From: Sabellastarte sp. h YS-2021
Lineage: Eukaryota > Annelida > Polychaeta > Sabellida > Sabellidae
Direction: 5' to 3'
Assembly: GCA_964017235.1 (NCBI GenBank)
Contig: OZ024928.1
Coordinates: forward strand, 150,870,881 to 150,934,880
Length of the DNA stretch: 64,000 bases
How positions within the stretch are numbered: position 1 is the first letter of the stretch; the number at the start of each line of letters is the position of its first letter. The notes beneath the pieces are model-generated. The model did no database searches. It was given only the letters and a program-made list of their open reading frames with translations, and was not told the DNA's origin. Shown here piece by piece: positions 12,166-21,741 of this stretch. Made by a program: the position numbers and the translations under genes.

Positions 12166-12329
12166 GTAGCTTTTTAGGTAATTTTTTTCAAACAGAATGA
12201 GATGAAATAATCAGAATACATTGGGTTTAAACAACAAGGTTTGGTAGTGTAGTGAGAGTTTTTTAAAGTTTTATAAGTTAATACCCTATCCAATGGACAA
12301 TTGCTAATCCGGTCGGTACAGACCAGCCA

Positions 12330-13218
12330 CACTGTCTGGACCCTCTTTGGCCAGCTAGTTCTTGGAAAGAAAGCTGGGTGAGGGGTACAAAGATACTTTA
12401 GACCAGTCCAGTTGATGTCTGATGTTCTTGTTTTGCCAAGCATGGATCTCACTCCTGCATTTACCCAAACCCAGGGCCAAAAGGAAAACAGTCTTGAAGG
12501 TCAAATGCTTCAAAGAGGCCTCATTAAGTGTTTCGAATGGAGCCTTTGTCAACTGGTATAACACCAGGGAGAGGTTCCAGGAGGGAATGCCCCTCCAGCC
12601 TTGGGTCTGTCTCTGTGGAAACTATCCAGGAGACGAGTGAGATTGTCATGTTTGCTGACATTAATGGGTGAATTTCCCAGTTTGTCAGAGATGGCTGATC
12701 TATAGCCTTCAATGGTACTTGGCTGTAACTTCCTGTCCTGGAACAGGTATATTAGGAAGTTGGCTATTGACTTTACAGGGGGGTGCCCTAAAATCCACCT
12801 GATTACTGAGGCACCACTTTGTAAAAATGGTTGACTTGCCTCATAGACTGATCTGGTTGATCCTCTTTGAGGAGCCTCAATCCACTGTTCTTTGATAGCT
12901 GAGGCTCTAGGAGCCATGCATGTAGGTTTAGGTTTGTCAGATTCCTGAGGAGTCTGATTGAAGGGCTGTGTTAGCAGGTTGGGAAGAATGGACAGGCACA
13001 GGGGGATCTGGCTGGACATGGCCATTAGGTCCCAGAACCAAGGCATGTTGGGCCACCCTGGAGCAATCAGACTGATTCTCTTGCATGGGTACTTCTGCAG
13101 CTTCGCCACCACTTTGCCCAAGATGGCTGCTGGTGGGGAGGCATATGCATCCAGATTCTCCCATGGCAGGCTGAGTGCATTCCACTGCCCAGGTCAGGGG
13201 GTCCGGTACTGGTGACAC
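12330..13218 (-). pseudogene. DIRS-2 methyltransferase-like region and truncated tyrosine recombinase
   Basis: The frame at 13,121-12,549 encodes the region with LIAPGWPNMPWFWDL and continues without a stop into the recombinase N-terminus (EAPQRGSTRSVYEA, then a shifted stretch, then a part matching FLxxLFQDRKLQPSTIEGYRSAI). Frameshifts divide the rest. At 12,330 recombinase sequence equivalent to about 21,188 in DIRS-1 joins directly to the 3' terminal repeat. The recombinase part holding H-x-x-R and the nucleophilic Tyr, and the internal complementary region, are therefore deleted. The element cannot encode its own integrase. Confidence 0.7.
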
Positions 13219-14281
13219 AAACAGGGGTAACTTGTTGATCCTCGTGGCAAATAGATCTATTTAAGGCCGGTGCCACCTGCTGCATACTGACTGGAAGACC
13301 TCTGGAAAGAGAGACCACCCTGTATGGATGGTCTGGCCTAGCCTGGATAGCTTGTCTGCTACCACATTCAGCCAGCCTGGAATGTGTCAGGCTTTGAGAG
13401 TCACCTGTTTCCTGGAACACCAGGTCAGGATTCTCCACAGAAGGGTACACAGTGGGCCCGACCTCATACCTCCTTCCTTGTTCATGTATGACATCACCAT
13501 GTTGTTGTCGGTTTTAACAAGAACTATCTTGTCTGAGCAAAGGTACTGGAACTCTTTCAGGGCCAAGAAAAACCACTTTCAGTTCTAGGTAATTGGTATG
13601 CAGCTTACTTTCTGGAAGTTACCAGGTTTCCCCCTGCTGTATGCTCGTTTAAGTGAGTGCCCCATCCTTCTTTTGATGCGTCTGTAAAGATTTGCAGGGG
13701 ATGTTTTAGTGGGTGTAATGGTTGACCTTGAAGCACATTGTTTTCCTCCAGCCACCATTTAGAAGGGGATGCAGTGACTTGGAGATAGGGATCACCTTTT
13801 CTAGTGATTCTGGTACCCTCCAGTTGTTTTTGAGATGCCACTGAATGGGTCTCATTTGGAGTAGGCCAAGGTGAACTTGTTTTTCTGTGGCTGTTAACTG
13901 ACCTATCAAGGACATTAGCTGCTGGACCAGACAGGCCAGTCGGGAGAGTAGTTCAGTATTCTCTGTTGAAGAGTCTGCCACTTGCGAGCTGGACCCAGCT
14001 ACATCTGAGGTTGAACTGGTAACCTATGAAGTCAAAGATCTGTTTTGGGCCAGTTCTGATTTCTCCAAGTTTACTAGCCAACCTTAGGAGACAAGTTGGT
14101 GTGTCCTTATACGCATGTGTAAGACCATCAGATTCCCAGACCAGTTGTTGGGTTTGGTACCAAGGAATTTCGGCTGAAGAAGCCTATGTGTTCTGAGGTG
14201 TGACCAGTGCAACTGCATTCCTTGAAAATGCATGTCATGCCTCAATCTGGTATCTGTTCCTGAGAGGATGTACATGGCCAC
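13219..14281 (-). pseudogene. DIRS-2 reverse transcriptase / RNase H relic
   Basis: Fragments in different frames match DIRS-1: LTATEKQVHLG and QWHLKNNWRVPESLEKVIP (about 13,981-13,790), then LQIFTDASKEGWGTHL (about 13,690) holding the first RNase H aspartate. Further up, around 14,150, a degraded RT motif-2 region reads LVPNPTTG. Frameshifts and stops break it throughout and it is not functional. Confidence 0.7.
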
Positions 14282-15258
14282 TTATGAAGGTCAGTGATCT
14301 GATCAATTTGGTTGGATCCGGAAGGACGAGTGTGGTCTTCCATGAGGATTCTTCTGACCTTGGGGCCAGCCCCTAGGGCTTCTCATATCTTCCAAACTGG
14401 TGCAATCTGGCCCATCTAGGCAGATCTGGAGCAGCCAGGTACATTGGTGAGCCTTGGCAGAACTCAATTGATCTGCAACAAGTGACCTAATAATAAAAGG
14501 CTGATACTATTCTACACTGTCTTTGCTCCCGGTCAGTTGTATTCCACATACTGGGGCTATACAGTAATTGTTAAAACTGACAAACTGAATCTCTGGCCGG
14601 TCTTGAGGTGTAGATAACCTTTCTAGTGTCCATAGCTTACATACTGGTTGGTCGGTCCGGTCAGTTTCCTTCGAAGACTTCTGTTGTCCCTCATAAGGGT
14701 GACCAAGACCCTTCTAGTGAGACGACAATCCTGACTAGCCTTAGCTTTCAGAGTGTGGGAAATCTTTCTCTTCTTTTCAGGACACTCCCTGGGGTAGCCA
14801 GGCTCATGGGAGCCACCCTGCGTGCATCCAGTGTATTGAGTTTAATGCCAACTCCTAGGTGATGCAGAGTTGCTGGAAGTTTTCCTTTCCTCTGGTCACC
14901 TTATTGGTCGTGCCCAGAAGACTGACTGCAATGCAACAGGGGTTCTTCAATGCTTTTTCCCACTTCCTCAGGGTTTCTTGGGAGATGCGTCTGGACACTG
15001 GTGTAGGTGAAAAGATCTAAAAAAGGCTGGTTGTACTAGGACCAGTTGACTGGCGTTTCTCTGTAAACCAAGCATTTAGAGGGTAATGGGCCAGACTGAC
15101 AGGTTCTTTATAGTTGATCATCTGCCACCCTGGTAGGCTAGTGTTTCTCTATAACTAAAGTTTTTCAGAGAGCAAGGGTAACCCTTTATTGCTCCTTAAT
15201 ACACCTTTATTTCTGCCTGTAAGCCAGTCTGGTAGATCTCTCTGTAACTAAGAAAATA
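14282..15258. other. Degraded DIRS-2 interior
   Basis: No intact frame. By position between two DIRS-2 termini it should correspond to the RT N-terminus and gag, and GGTCCGGT-type words resemble the DIRS-1 gag region, but the match is too weak to place exact boundaries. Confidence 0.35.
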
Positions 15259-17217
15259 GCATCAGAGATGCCCGTATCCCACAGCCTGGGGAAAAAGTTT
15301 TCAACACCATGAGATATAGAAGTAGTGAAACAGTACACAGAATGGGATACTTTCAGAAGTGTCAGTGTCCAAATAATATTTAAGTAGAGAAAATAACATC
15401 TAAGAGAAAGAAACTGCATGTAAAGATTACGTATTAAACAGGACAATTCAGTTAACTAAAAATTATGAAGCTTTAAGACCATTTTCATATTCATTTGTAA
15501 AGCTGAATTATGGTTTGCAAGTTTTGAATATTATCCATACATACAGATGTGGCAACACATGCTTTTGTGTGGAGTTCGGGCAAAACCTGTGGCTCACTTG
15601 ATGCAATCCCATCTGTTACAATGGGAAGTTGCAAAAGTAAAACAGTTAATGAATTCTAATATGACTTTAACAGTGCTTAATCTACATCAAAAGACACCCA
15701 AAGGTGCAACAACCAAGATTCAAGTAAAAGATATAAGAGAGATAAAATAGCATCAGATATGCAAGATCAAAGGTCAAATCCAGGTCACACCATGACGTTG
15801 CACACATATAACCCCCGACCAATGTTCCTACCAAATATCAACTTCCAACCACCTTATGGTTTCCGAAATATAGCCCAGACAAGGCATTATAGGTCAAGGT
15901 CACTACAGCAAGGTCAAAGGTCAAATCAAGGTCACACCATGACGTTTTACATCCACACCCTAGCCAATGTCCCTACCAAGTATCAACTTCCTACACCTTA
16001 CGGTTTCTAAGATATACCCCGACAAGATTTTATAGGTCAAGGTCACTACAGCAAGATCAAATCAAGGTCAGGCCATGACGTTGCACACCTACACCGCCTA
16101 ACCAATGTCCCTACCAAGTATCAACTTCCTACACCTTATGGTTGCCGAGATATAGCCCGGACAAGATTTTGTAGGTCAAGGTCACTACAGCAAGGTCAAA
16201 TCAAGGTCACGTCATGACTTTGCATACCTACAACCCCTAACCAATGTCCCTACCAAGTATCAACTTCCTACACCTTACGGTTTCCAAGATATAGCCCGGA
16301 CAAGATTTTATAGGTCAAGGTCACTACAGCAAGGTCAAATCGAGGTCAGACCATGACATTGCACACCTACACCGCCTAACCAATGTCCCTACCAAGTATC
16401 AACTTCCTACACCTTACGGTTGCCGAGATATAGCCCGGACAAGATTTTGTAGGTCAAGGTCACGTCATGACTTTGCATACCTACAACCCCCTAACCAATG
16501 TCCCTACCAAGTATCAACTTCCTACACCTTACGGTTTCCAAGATATAGCCCGGACAAGATTTTATAGGTCAAGGTCACTACGGAAAGGTCAAAGGTCAAA
16601 TCAAGGTCAGACCATGATGCTGCACACCTACACACCCTTACCAATGTCCCTACCAAGTATCAACTTCCTACACCTTACGGTTTCCGAGATATAGCCCAGA
16701 CAAGATTTTATAGGTCAAGGTCACTACGGCAAGGTCAAACCCAGGTCACACCATGACATTGCACACCTACACCCCCTAACCAATGTCCCTACCAAGTATC
16801 AACTTCTTACACCTTACGGTTCCCGAGATATAGTCCGGACAACATTTTATAGGTCAAGGTCACTACGGAAACGTCAAATCAAGGTCAGACCATGACATTG
16901 CACACCTACACCCCCTAACCAATGTCCATACCAAGTATCAACTTCCTGCACCTTACGGTTTCTGAGATATAGCCTGGACAAGATTTTCAAACTCAAGGTC
17001 ACTATGGCAAGGTCAAAGGTCGAATCAAGGTCAGACCACGATGTTGGACATCTACACCCCCTAACCAATGTCCCTACCAAGTATCAACTTCCTACACCTT
17101 ATGGTTTCTGAGATACAGGCCGAACAAACTTCTTCCCGCCACCCACCCGCCCACCCATCCAGACACCATGGGTGAAAACAATACCCCGACAGCCCTTAAG
17201 GGCTGTAGGGTAAAAAC
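15259..17217 (+). mobile_element. Type-3 satellite-bearing element, copy a
   Basis: The 5' arm starts GCATCAGAGATGCCCGTA followed by TCCCACAGCCTGGGG and CACCATGAGATATAGAAG. The 3' arm is a C-rich run (17,131-17,158), then CACCATGGGTGAAAACAATA and the hairpin CAGCCCTTAAGGGCTG ending in GGGTAAAAA. The same arms bound elements at 33,018-34,422 and 61,825-62,770, all in + orientation. The core is a 139/146-bp tandem array. The 5' word TACCCCACAGCC (best seen in copy b) is nearly the reverse complement of the 3' GGCTGCGGGGTA, suggesting short terminal inverted repeats. No protein is encoded. Confidence 0.75.
15760..17100 (+). repeat. 139/146-bp tandem array
   Basis: The unit carries ACCAATGTCCCTACCAAGTA, TCAACTTCCTACACCTTACG, GAGATATAGCCCGGACAAG and one or two AAGGTCAAA words. 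Landmark starts are 16,101, 16,240, 16,379, 16,494, 16,640, 16,779, 16,918 and 17,064. Spacing is 139 bp, or 146 bp where a 7-bp AGGTCAA word is duplicated, with one 115-bp deleted unit. Confidence 0.9.
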
Positions 17218-17314
17218 CACCTGACAGCACTTTGCCAGCCAATTGTGTAGCTGATACCAGGATGGTCACCTCTGGCACACTTGAGGACCTGGAGTTCTTG
17301 TGACCAGTGTGTAG

Positions 17315-18101
17315 CCCAGTAAACATTTTGGGGTTTTGCAAACATTTGGTAAGAAATGTTTGACAAAGGTTAAAAAATGATGGGTACGAAAACCATTTAT
17401 AATATAATGCTTTTAAAATGTATTATGTATACCGTTTATGAAACATTTAATGATGTTAGGAAAACGTTACAAATGAATATATTAATATCTGAATGATAAT
17501 GGGGTCAGAGGTCAAATTCAATACCTTTTTAAGGTTGCTCACTAATGAAAATATTATTTTATGTCTAAAATTGTAAGATAGTGGCTTAAAAATTGTGCCC
17601 CCATTCAATTCTTACTTTTTGGGATTGCATGCCGGGCAATTTTTGACAAAGTCCTCTAAAATCCCCTATTATTATTGCTCACCGCCATCTTTGTTTGGAC
17701 ATGTTTGAAGGTGAAGGTTTAGCAAGCATTCTGAAAATATAGGTTTAAAAAACATTTTTGACAGAATGTTTTAAAACATTTTATGTGTACTGTCTATAAA
17801 ACACTTCATGATGAATGTTTGAAAAACATTTCTAACACAACCTTCATTTCATTAGCTATATTATAAATGTTTAAAAAATGTTTCCAGTCATACCTAGCTT
17901 TTTGAATTATTTTATAAATGTTATTAAACATTTTCAGTAAAAACGTTTGTATATAGAATGATTATAACACGTTTTTTAAGCATTACAGTATAAACATTTG
18001 CTTGGAAACTTTTAGAAAACCTTAAAGTAGGGTTTAAATGGGTTTTTAAAATGTTTTGTAAACATTTAAACCATTTTAAAACATTTCTAATGTTTACTGG
18101 G
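17315..18101. mobile_element. MITE with perfect 13-bp TIR CCCAGTAAACATT
   Basis: CCCAGTAAACATT at 17,315-17,327 is matched by AATGTTTACTGGG at 18,089-18,101. The 787-bp interior is rich in AAACATTT / AAATGTTT words in both orientations and has no coding frame. It lies within the DIRS-2 relic. A target-site duplication is not clear, so the superfamily is not assigned. Confidence 0.7.
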
Positions 18102-18224
18102 AGCTTGCACTACTTCAGTAGGCTCTGTTGCTGGTTGGACCCACCTGGTGAAGGGAATTCTTGTAGCTATTTCCTGTCCCTCTACCCTAGAATCAGACTA
18201 AAATATTTACAAATAAGGTTGAAA

Positions 18225-18483
18225 GTCCATGATAATCCACACTTTTCTTCAAACTTCTGGAGCTTGTCAAAAATGTGTCTGCACAATACATGCGCCAAGC
18301 GAAAAAGATGCTATGATGTCACTCTGTCTATTCACGAAGGAAGTAAAATGCCTGGCAAATGCACAGTACTGGACTGGCGTTTCAACGGAAAAACAGGATG
18401 GCCTTTTCTGTCGTTTGGGGGGCCGGTCTGTTCCGACCGGATTAGCAATTGTCCATTGGACAGGATGTATTAACGCAATAAAA
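18225..18483 (-). repeat. DIRS-2 5' terminal repeat and leader
   Basis: Matches the 5' end of DIRS-1 (25,920-26,175) through GCGCCAA/GCGAAAAAGATGCT, CCTGGCAAATGCACA and the terminal CAATTGTCCATTGGACAGG and ATTAACGCAATAAAA, with internal deletions. It marks the high-coordinate end of the relic element. Confidence 0.7.
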
Positions 18484-19205
18484 TGATGTATTTGTATTCA
18501 TATTTGTATTCATGAAGGGGGAAGTATTCATTTTTGAATACTTTTGAAAGTATTCACCTCAGGCCTGCTCTCGATCAGCAAATTTGCTTGAGTTGGCCGA
18601 GTGGGTGTGGTCTGAGAAAGCAGAAAGTCCCACATGGTAAGCTATTGTAGTGCAATAAAACATCTTTTCATTATCTTATTTCAATATCATTTACACTACC
18701 ATAAAACCCACGAGACAGAAGTGTCAAGAAATCTCCACTTTGGTGGCTGAGAGTAGTGTGTGCTGAAATGAGAAATAATGGATGTAAATGTGTGAATGAA
18801 AGGGAATAAGGTTTGGTCATTATTATGTCCATATAGCTATATCCATAATGAAATTGGCCCGAACCTTACGTTTTCTCTTGTCCAAGTGTTTCTTTGCTTT
18901 AACTGAACAAACACATTCGGACTGTTTGGAGTTCTGATCCGATCTTGGACTGAACATTCTCACCAAACTGTAGTGGTAAGGCAGGCCCACAGAAGTCTGT
19001 CTCCATGGGCTCATCCGAAGTTGGGATGTTCGGTTGAGTGTTCAGGTAAGAGGGCAAAGTCATCTGAATTAAAAATTATTGAAGCTGCAAATGATTTACT
19101 CATTGGCAAAATGTTAAAGTAGCTCTTACTCAGTTATTTATGGAGCTACAGTTGTGAAAATTCGCCAGAACACACATCAATAAGAGGGTCGGAGATGCCC
19201 CAAAA
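18484..19205. other. Non-coding spacer with one diverged 155-bp monomer
   Basis: No gene seen. Around 19,075-19,165 one degenerate unit of the type-2 satellite is recognisable (GATTTACTCATTGGCAAAAT, CTCTTACTCAGTTAT, GGAGCTACAG). Confidence 0.45.
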
Positions 19206-19228
19206 GGCGGGTTGCGCAGGCAGCAATA

Positions 19229-19460
19229 TTTATTCATTTGGGGTTTTACGTCGCTTTCAACACTGTACAGGTCATATCACGACGGGTAGTTGGAAGGGCA
19301 GAGGAAACCAGTACATACAGTTCGTTAGGGTTCTGTACTGTAAACTGCCGACCAACGGCAAGCAACTACCAGCTTTCCCACTTGAGGCTGTGCCGGGAAT
19401 CGAACCCCGGCCTCAGAGGTGGGAGGCGAGAGTGTTACCACTCTGCCACCGTGGCCCCCC
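19229..19460 (-). mobile_element. tRNA-derived SINE with 13-bp target-site duplication
   Basis: Minus-strand reading begins with a tRNA-like head holding an A box (TGGCAGAGTGGTAACACTC) and a B box (GGTTCGATTCCC), then a body of about 150 bp and a tail CGTAAAACCCCAAATGAATA. It is flanked by perfect direct repeats GCAGGCAGCAATA at 19,216-19,228 and 19,461-19,473. The uninterrupted target is visible in type-1 copy 1 near 1,890. Transcription would be by RNA polymerase III from the internal boxes, with mobilisation by a LINE in trans (family knowledge). Confidence 0.88.
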
Positions 19461-19998
19461 GCAGGCAGCAATAAGGTTAGCGACTGCTGTAATTAAATTT
19501 AGAAACAAGGGGAAATGTTAGGTCACTCAGTTAAGGTGAATGTGTTAGACGTGCTAAGAAATGTAAAACTTGTCTACAGGATCGATGTATCGTAGATATA
19601 TGCAGAAGAAGACGGTAATAGTGGTCATGAACCTACCAAAATATGTTCATAATTTTTAGAAAATGGACGGAATTACACCAATTTCAAAAGCAACTTAGCT
19701 ATGATGGTGGTCTCCCTGTCAAGTTTGCATCCGATTAGACAAAGCGTTTTCGAGTTAAAGTATGGAAACGGAAATGTTGACGGACAAACGAACAAACAAA
19801 CAAACTGAATTACACCAATTTCGAAAGCAACTTAGCTATTATGGTGATCTATCTCCATGTCAAGTTTGAATTCGACTGGACAAAGTGTTTTCAAGTTAGA
19901 GTCTGTAAACTGAAATGTTGACGGACAAATGGACAAAAAACGGACAAACAAGGACACAGAATTTTGCAAATTTAATACGTAAATTAAATTTTTATAAG

Positions 19999-20176
19999 TT
20001 AATACCCTATCCAATGGACAATTGCTTTACCAGTCGGCGCGACCAGTCCCGCCAAACGTCAGAAAAAGACGTCCTGTATATACTACCGGCAGGACCAGTC
20101 ACAGAGTGTGCATTCGCCAGGTGGCGCATCGTACTTCATTTCCTGTTTACCTATTGACGTCATAGCATCTTTTTCG
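19999..20176. repeat. DIRS-1 3' inverted terminal repeat
   Basis: Reverse complement of 25,986-26,162 with a handful of differences. Both contain GACGTCCTGTATATACTACC and CAGGTGGCGCATCGTACTTC. The outermost bases differ between the two ends (AAGTTAATACCC here, GCGTTAATACATCC at the other end), as expected of DIRS elements. Confidence 0.88.
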
Positions 20177-20238
20177 TGTCTAATCCTAGTAAGACCCCTA
20201 GTAAGCTGATAGCGGGGCCGGTCGGGTGGGCCTTGCCT

Positions 20239-20334
20239 GTCCATTGGATAGGGTATTAACTTATAAAAATTTAATTTACTTATTAAATTTGCAATTTTAT
20301 TGCGTTAATACATCCTATCCAATGGACAATTGCT
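20239..20334. repeat. DIRS-1 internal complementary region
   Basis: The first half (to about 20,295) is the reverse complement of the outer 3' terminus (19,964-20,020). The second half (TTTTATTGCGTTAATACATCC onward) is the reverse complement of the outer 5' terminus (26,140-26,175). The junction reads TTGCAA|TTTTATTGCG. In the DIRS replication model this region templates joining of the cDNA ends into a circle before recombinase-mediated integration. Confidence 0.88.
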
Positions 20335-20718
20335 GAATAACTACCGCTTGGTAGGCGGGTAAGCAGCTAGGGACTTATGTGAACTCATAACAACAAATTT
20401 GAACAGGCCCATTTGACCTAGGGTCAGAGAACCCTGAAAGGTCAGGGTCGGCCACTAACTCACCGGTTAACCGGGAGCCTACCGACGTTGCCCCCCCCCC
20501 CTTTTCTTTCCTTCCAGAGTTGGTCTGAGAAGGGAAAGATAGAGAGAGAGAGGGGCTGAGTTCAGTCCCAGAAGAAATAAACTTCCCAAAGGAAGCAAGT
20601 CACAGTTTTTTTTTTCTTGTTTTTTTTTTGAAAATATATGTACATTCAACATATTTACATTATGTACATATCTAACATATTTACAATATGTACATATTTA
20701 CATATATACAACATCCCC
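20335..20718. other. DIRS-1 3' non-coding region
   Basis: Between the internal complementary region and the recombinase stop codon. Contains a C run (20,491-20,501), a purine-rich AGAGAGAG stretch, T runs and ACATAT / TACATATT repeats. No coding signal seen. Confidence 0.6.
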
Positions 20719-21741
20719 TCACTTCTGGGCCTGGTGGTGCACCTGCTGGGCAGCCACTACAGGTCCCAGGTGGAAAAGCTCTGAGTCAGCCCAGGCAACA
20801 TCCTTCAAATAGAATTGGGTGAAGGTGTTGTGAGATTTCCAGTGGCAGGCTGACAAGATCTGATCTAAGGAGATCCCTGATTGGAAAGCCTTAGAAGCAG
20901 CAAAGGCCCTAACATCATGGGCTTTAACCTGATGTAAGGTGAGGGCCTCCTGCTCAGAGAGCTCATAGCACAGAACCACAGTCTGTTTGATCCATGAGGA
21001 GATGGTGGCAGGTGAGATGTCTTTATCAAAACCCTTCTTGAAGGAGACAAAGACTAACTCCTTATTCTGCTGGAGGTCTGCAGTCCTGTCCAAGTAGTAG
21101 CGCAGGGCTCTAACTGGACATACGGACCTGTCACCCTTGAGTGACCTATCCAGAGATGGTGCCAGGGCTGGGATGACCACTGGCGCCACACTATCTGGAC
21201 CTTCCTTAGCCAGCTGGTTCTTGGATAGGAAGCTGGGTGAGGGGTACAAAGACACCTTAGACCAGTCTGACTGGTGTCTGATGTTCTTATGTAACCAAGC
21301 ATGGATCTCACTCCTGCGTTTACCTGAACCCAAAGCCAGCAAGAAAACAGTCTTGAAAGTTAAATGTTTCAAGGAGGACTCTTTCAGGGGTTCAAAAGGA
21401 GCCTTTGTGAGCTGATGTAAAACCAGTGAAAGGTTCCAGGAGGGGATGCCCCTCCTGCCCTTAGGTCTGTCTCTATGGAAACTATCCAGGAGACGAGCGA
21501 GATTCTCATCTTTGCTGACATTATTGGTGGAATTGCCCAGTTTGTCAGCAATGGCGGATCTGTAGCCATCAATAGTGCCTGGTTGTAACTTCTTGTCCTG
21601 AAACAAGTGCAGGAGGAAGTCAGCAATGGCTTTCAGAGGTGGTGCCCTGAAGTCCACCTGATTACTGAGGCACCACTTTGTGAAAATGGTCCACTTTGCC
21701 TCATAGACAGATCTGGTTGATCTTCTTTGAGGAGCCTCAAT
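20719..21741 (-). CDS. DIRS-1 tyrosine recombinase (integrase)
   Basis: The tyrosine recombinase integrates the circular double-stranded cDNA of DIRS elements without target-site duplication. The open frame starts after a TGA at 21,742-21,744; no in-frame ATG is obvious at its start, and the first near-cognate codon leading into the core is GTG at 21,657. Numbered from that GTG (312 codons) there is an N-terminal SAM-like part (LFQDKKLQPGTIDGYRSAIA, residues 18-37). The catalytic set follows: Arg in GSGKRRSEIHAW (114/115), H-x-x-R in AHDVRAFAA (His247, Arg250), Trp in SACHWKSH, and the nucleophile Tyr283 in TFTQFYL. All key residues are present. The frame is the same as that of the upstream methyltransferase-like region, so the two were probably one ORF. 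Confidence 0.88.
   Translation of the reverse strand: MEAPQRRSTRSVYEAKWTIFTKWCLSNQVDFRAPPLKAIADFLLHLFQDKKLQPGTIDGYRSAIADKLGNSTNNVSKDENLARLLDSFHRDRPKGRRGIPSWNLSLVLHQLTKAPFEPLKESSLKHLTFKTVFLLALGSGKRRSEIHAWLHKNIRHQSDWSKVSLYPSPSFLSKNQLAKEGPDSVAPVVIPALAPSLDRSLKGDRSVCPVRALRYYLDRTADLQQNKELVFVSFKKGFDKDISPATISSWIKQTVVLCYELSEQEALTLHQVKAHDVRAFAASKAFQSGISLDQILSACHWKSHNTFTQFYLKDVAWADSELFHLGPVVAAQQVHHQAQK

Larger units (their letters stand above)
12250..18483 (-). mobile_element. DIRS-2, decayed DIRS-type retroelement invaded by two other elements
   Basis: The low-coordinate end has TAATACCCTATCCAATGGAC plus GCTAATCCGGTCGG (12,278-12,330). The high-coordinate end has the complementary CCGACCGGATTAGC plus CAATTGTCCATTGGACAGG and ATTAACGCAATAAAA (18,430-18,483). 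Both termini share the private variant ATTAGCAATTG, whereas both termini of DIRS-1 have TAAAGCAATTG, so the two ends belong to one element. Between them are decayed recombinase, methyltransferase-like, RNase H and RT segments (12,330-14,281), degraded sequence at the gag position, a type-3 satellite element (15,259-17,217) and a MITE (17,315-18,101). Confidence 0.75.

Noticed and set aside
15759-17341. Repetitive open frames across the 139-bp arrays on both strands
   Set aside because: The unit length is near a multiple of three, so frames stay open by repetition. The sequence changes frame between units and resembles no protein.
19385-19460. Possible tRNA gene on the minus strand (A and B boxes present)
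   Set aside because: It is the head of a SINE flanked by a 13-bp target-site duplication with a tRNA-unrelated body. The anticodon stem region does not form a clear tRNA.
20665-20710. TACATAT repeats as an origin or telomere-like sequence
   Set aside because: A short AT-rich simple repeat in the DIRS-1 3' region; no other origin or telomere feature present.
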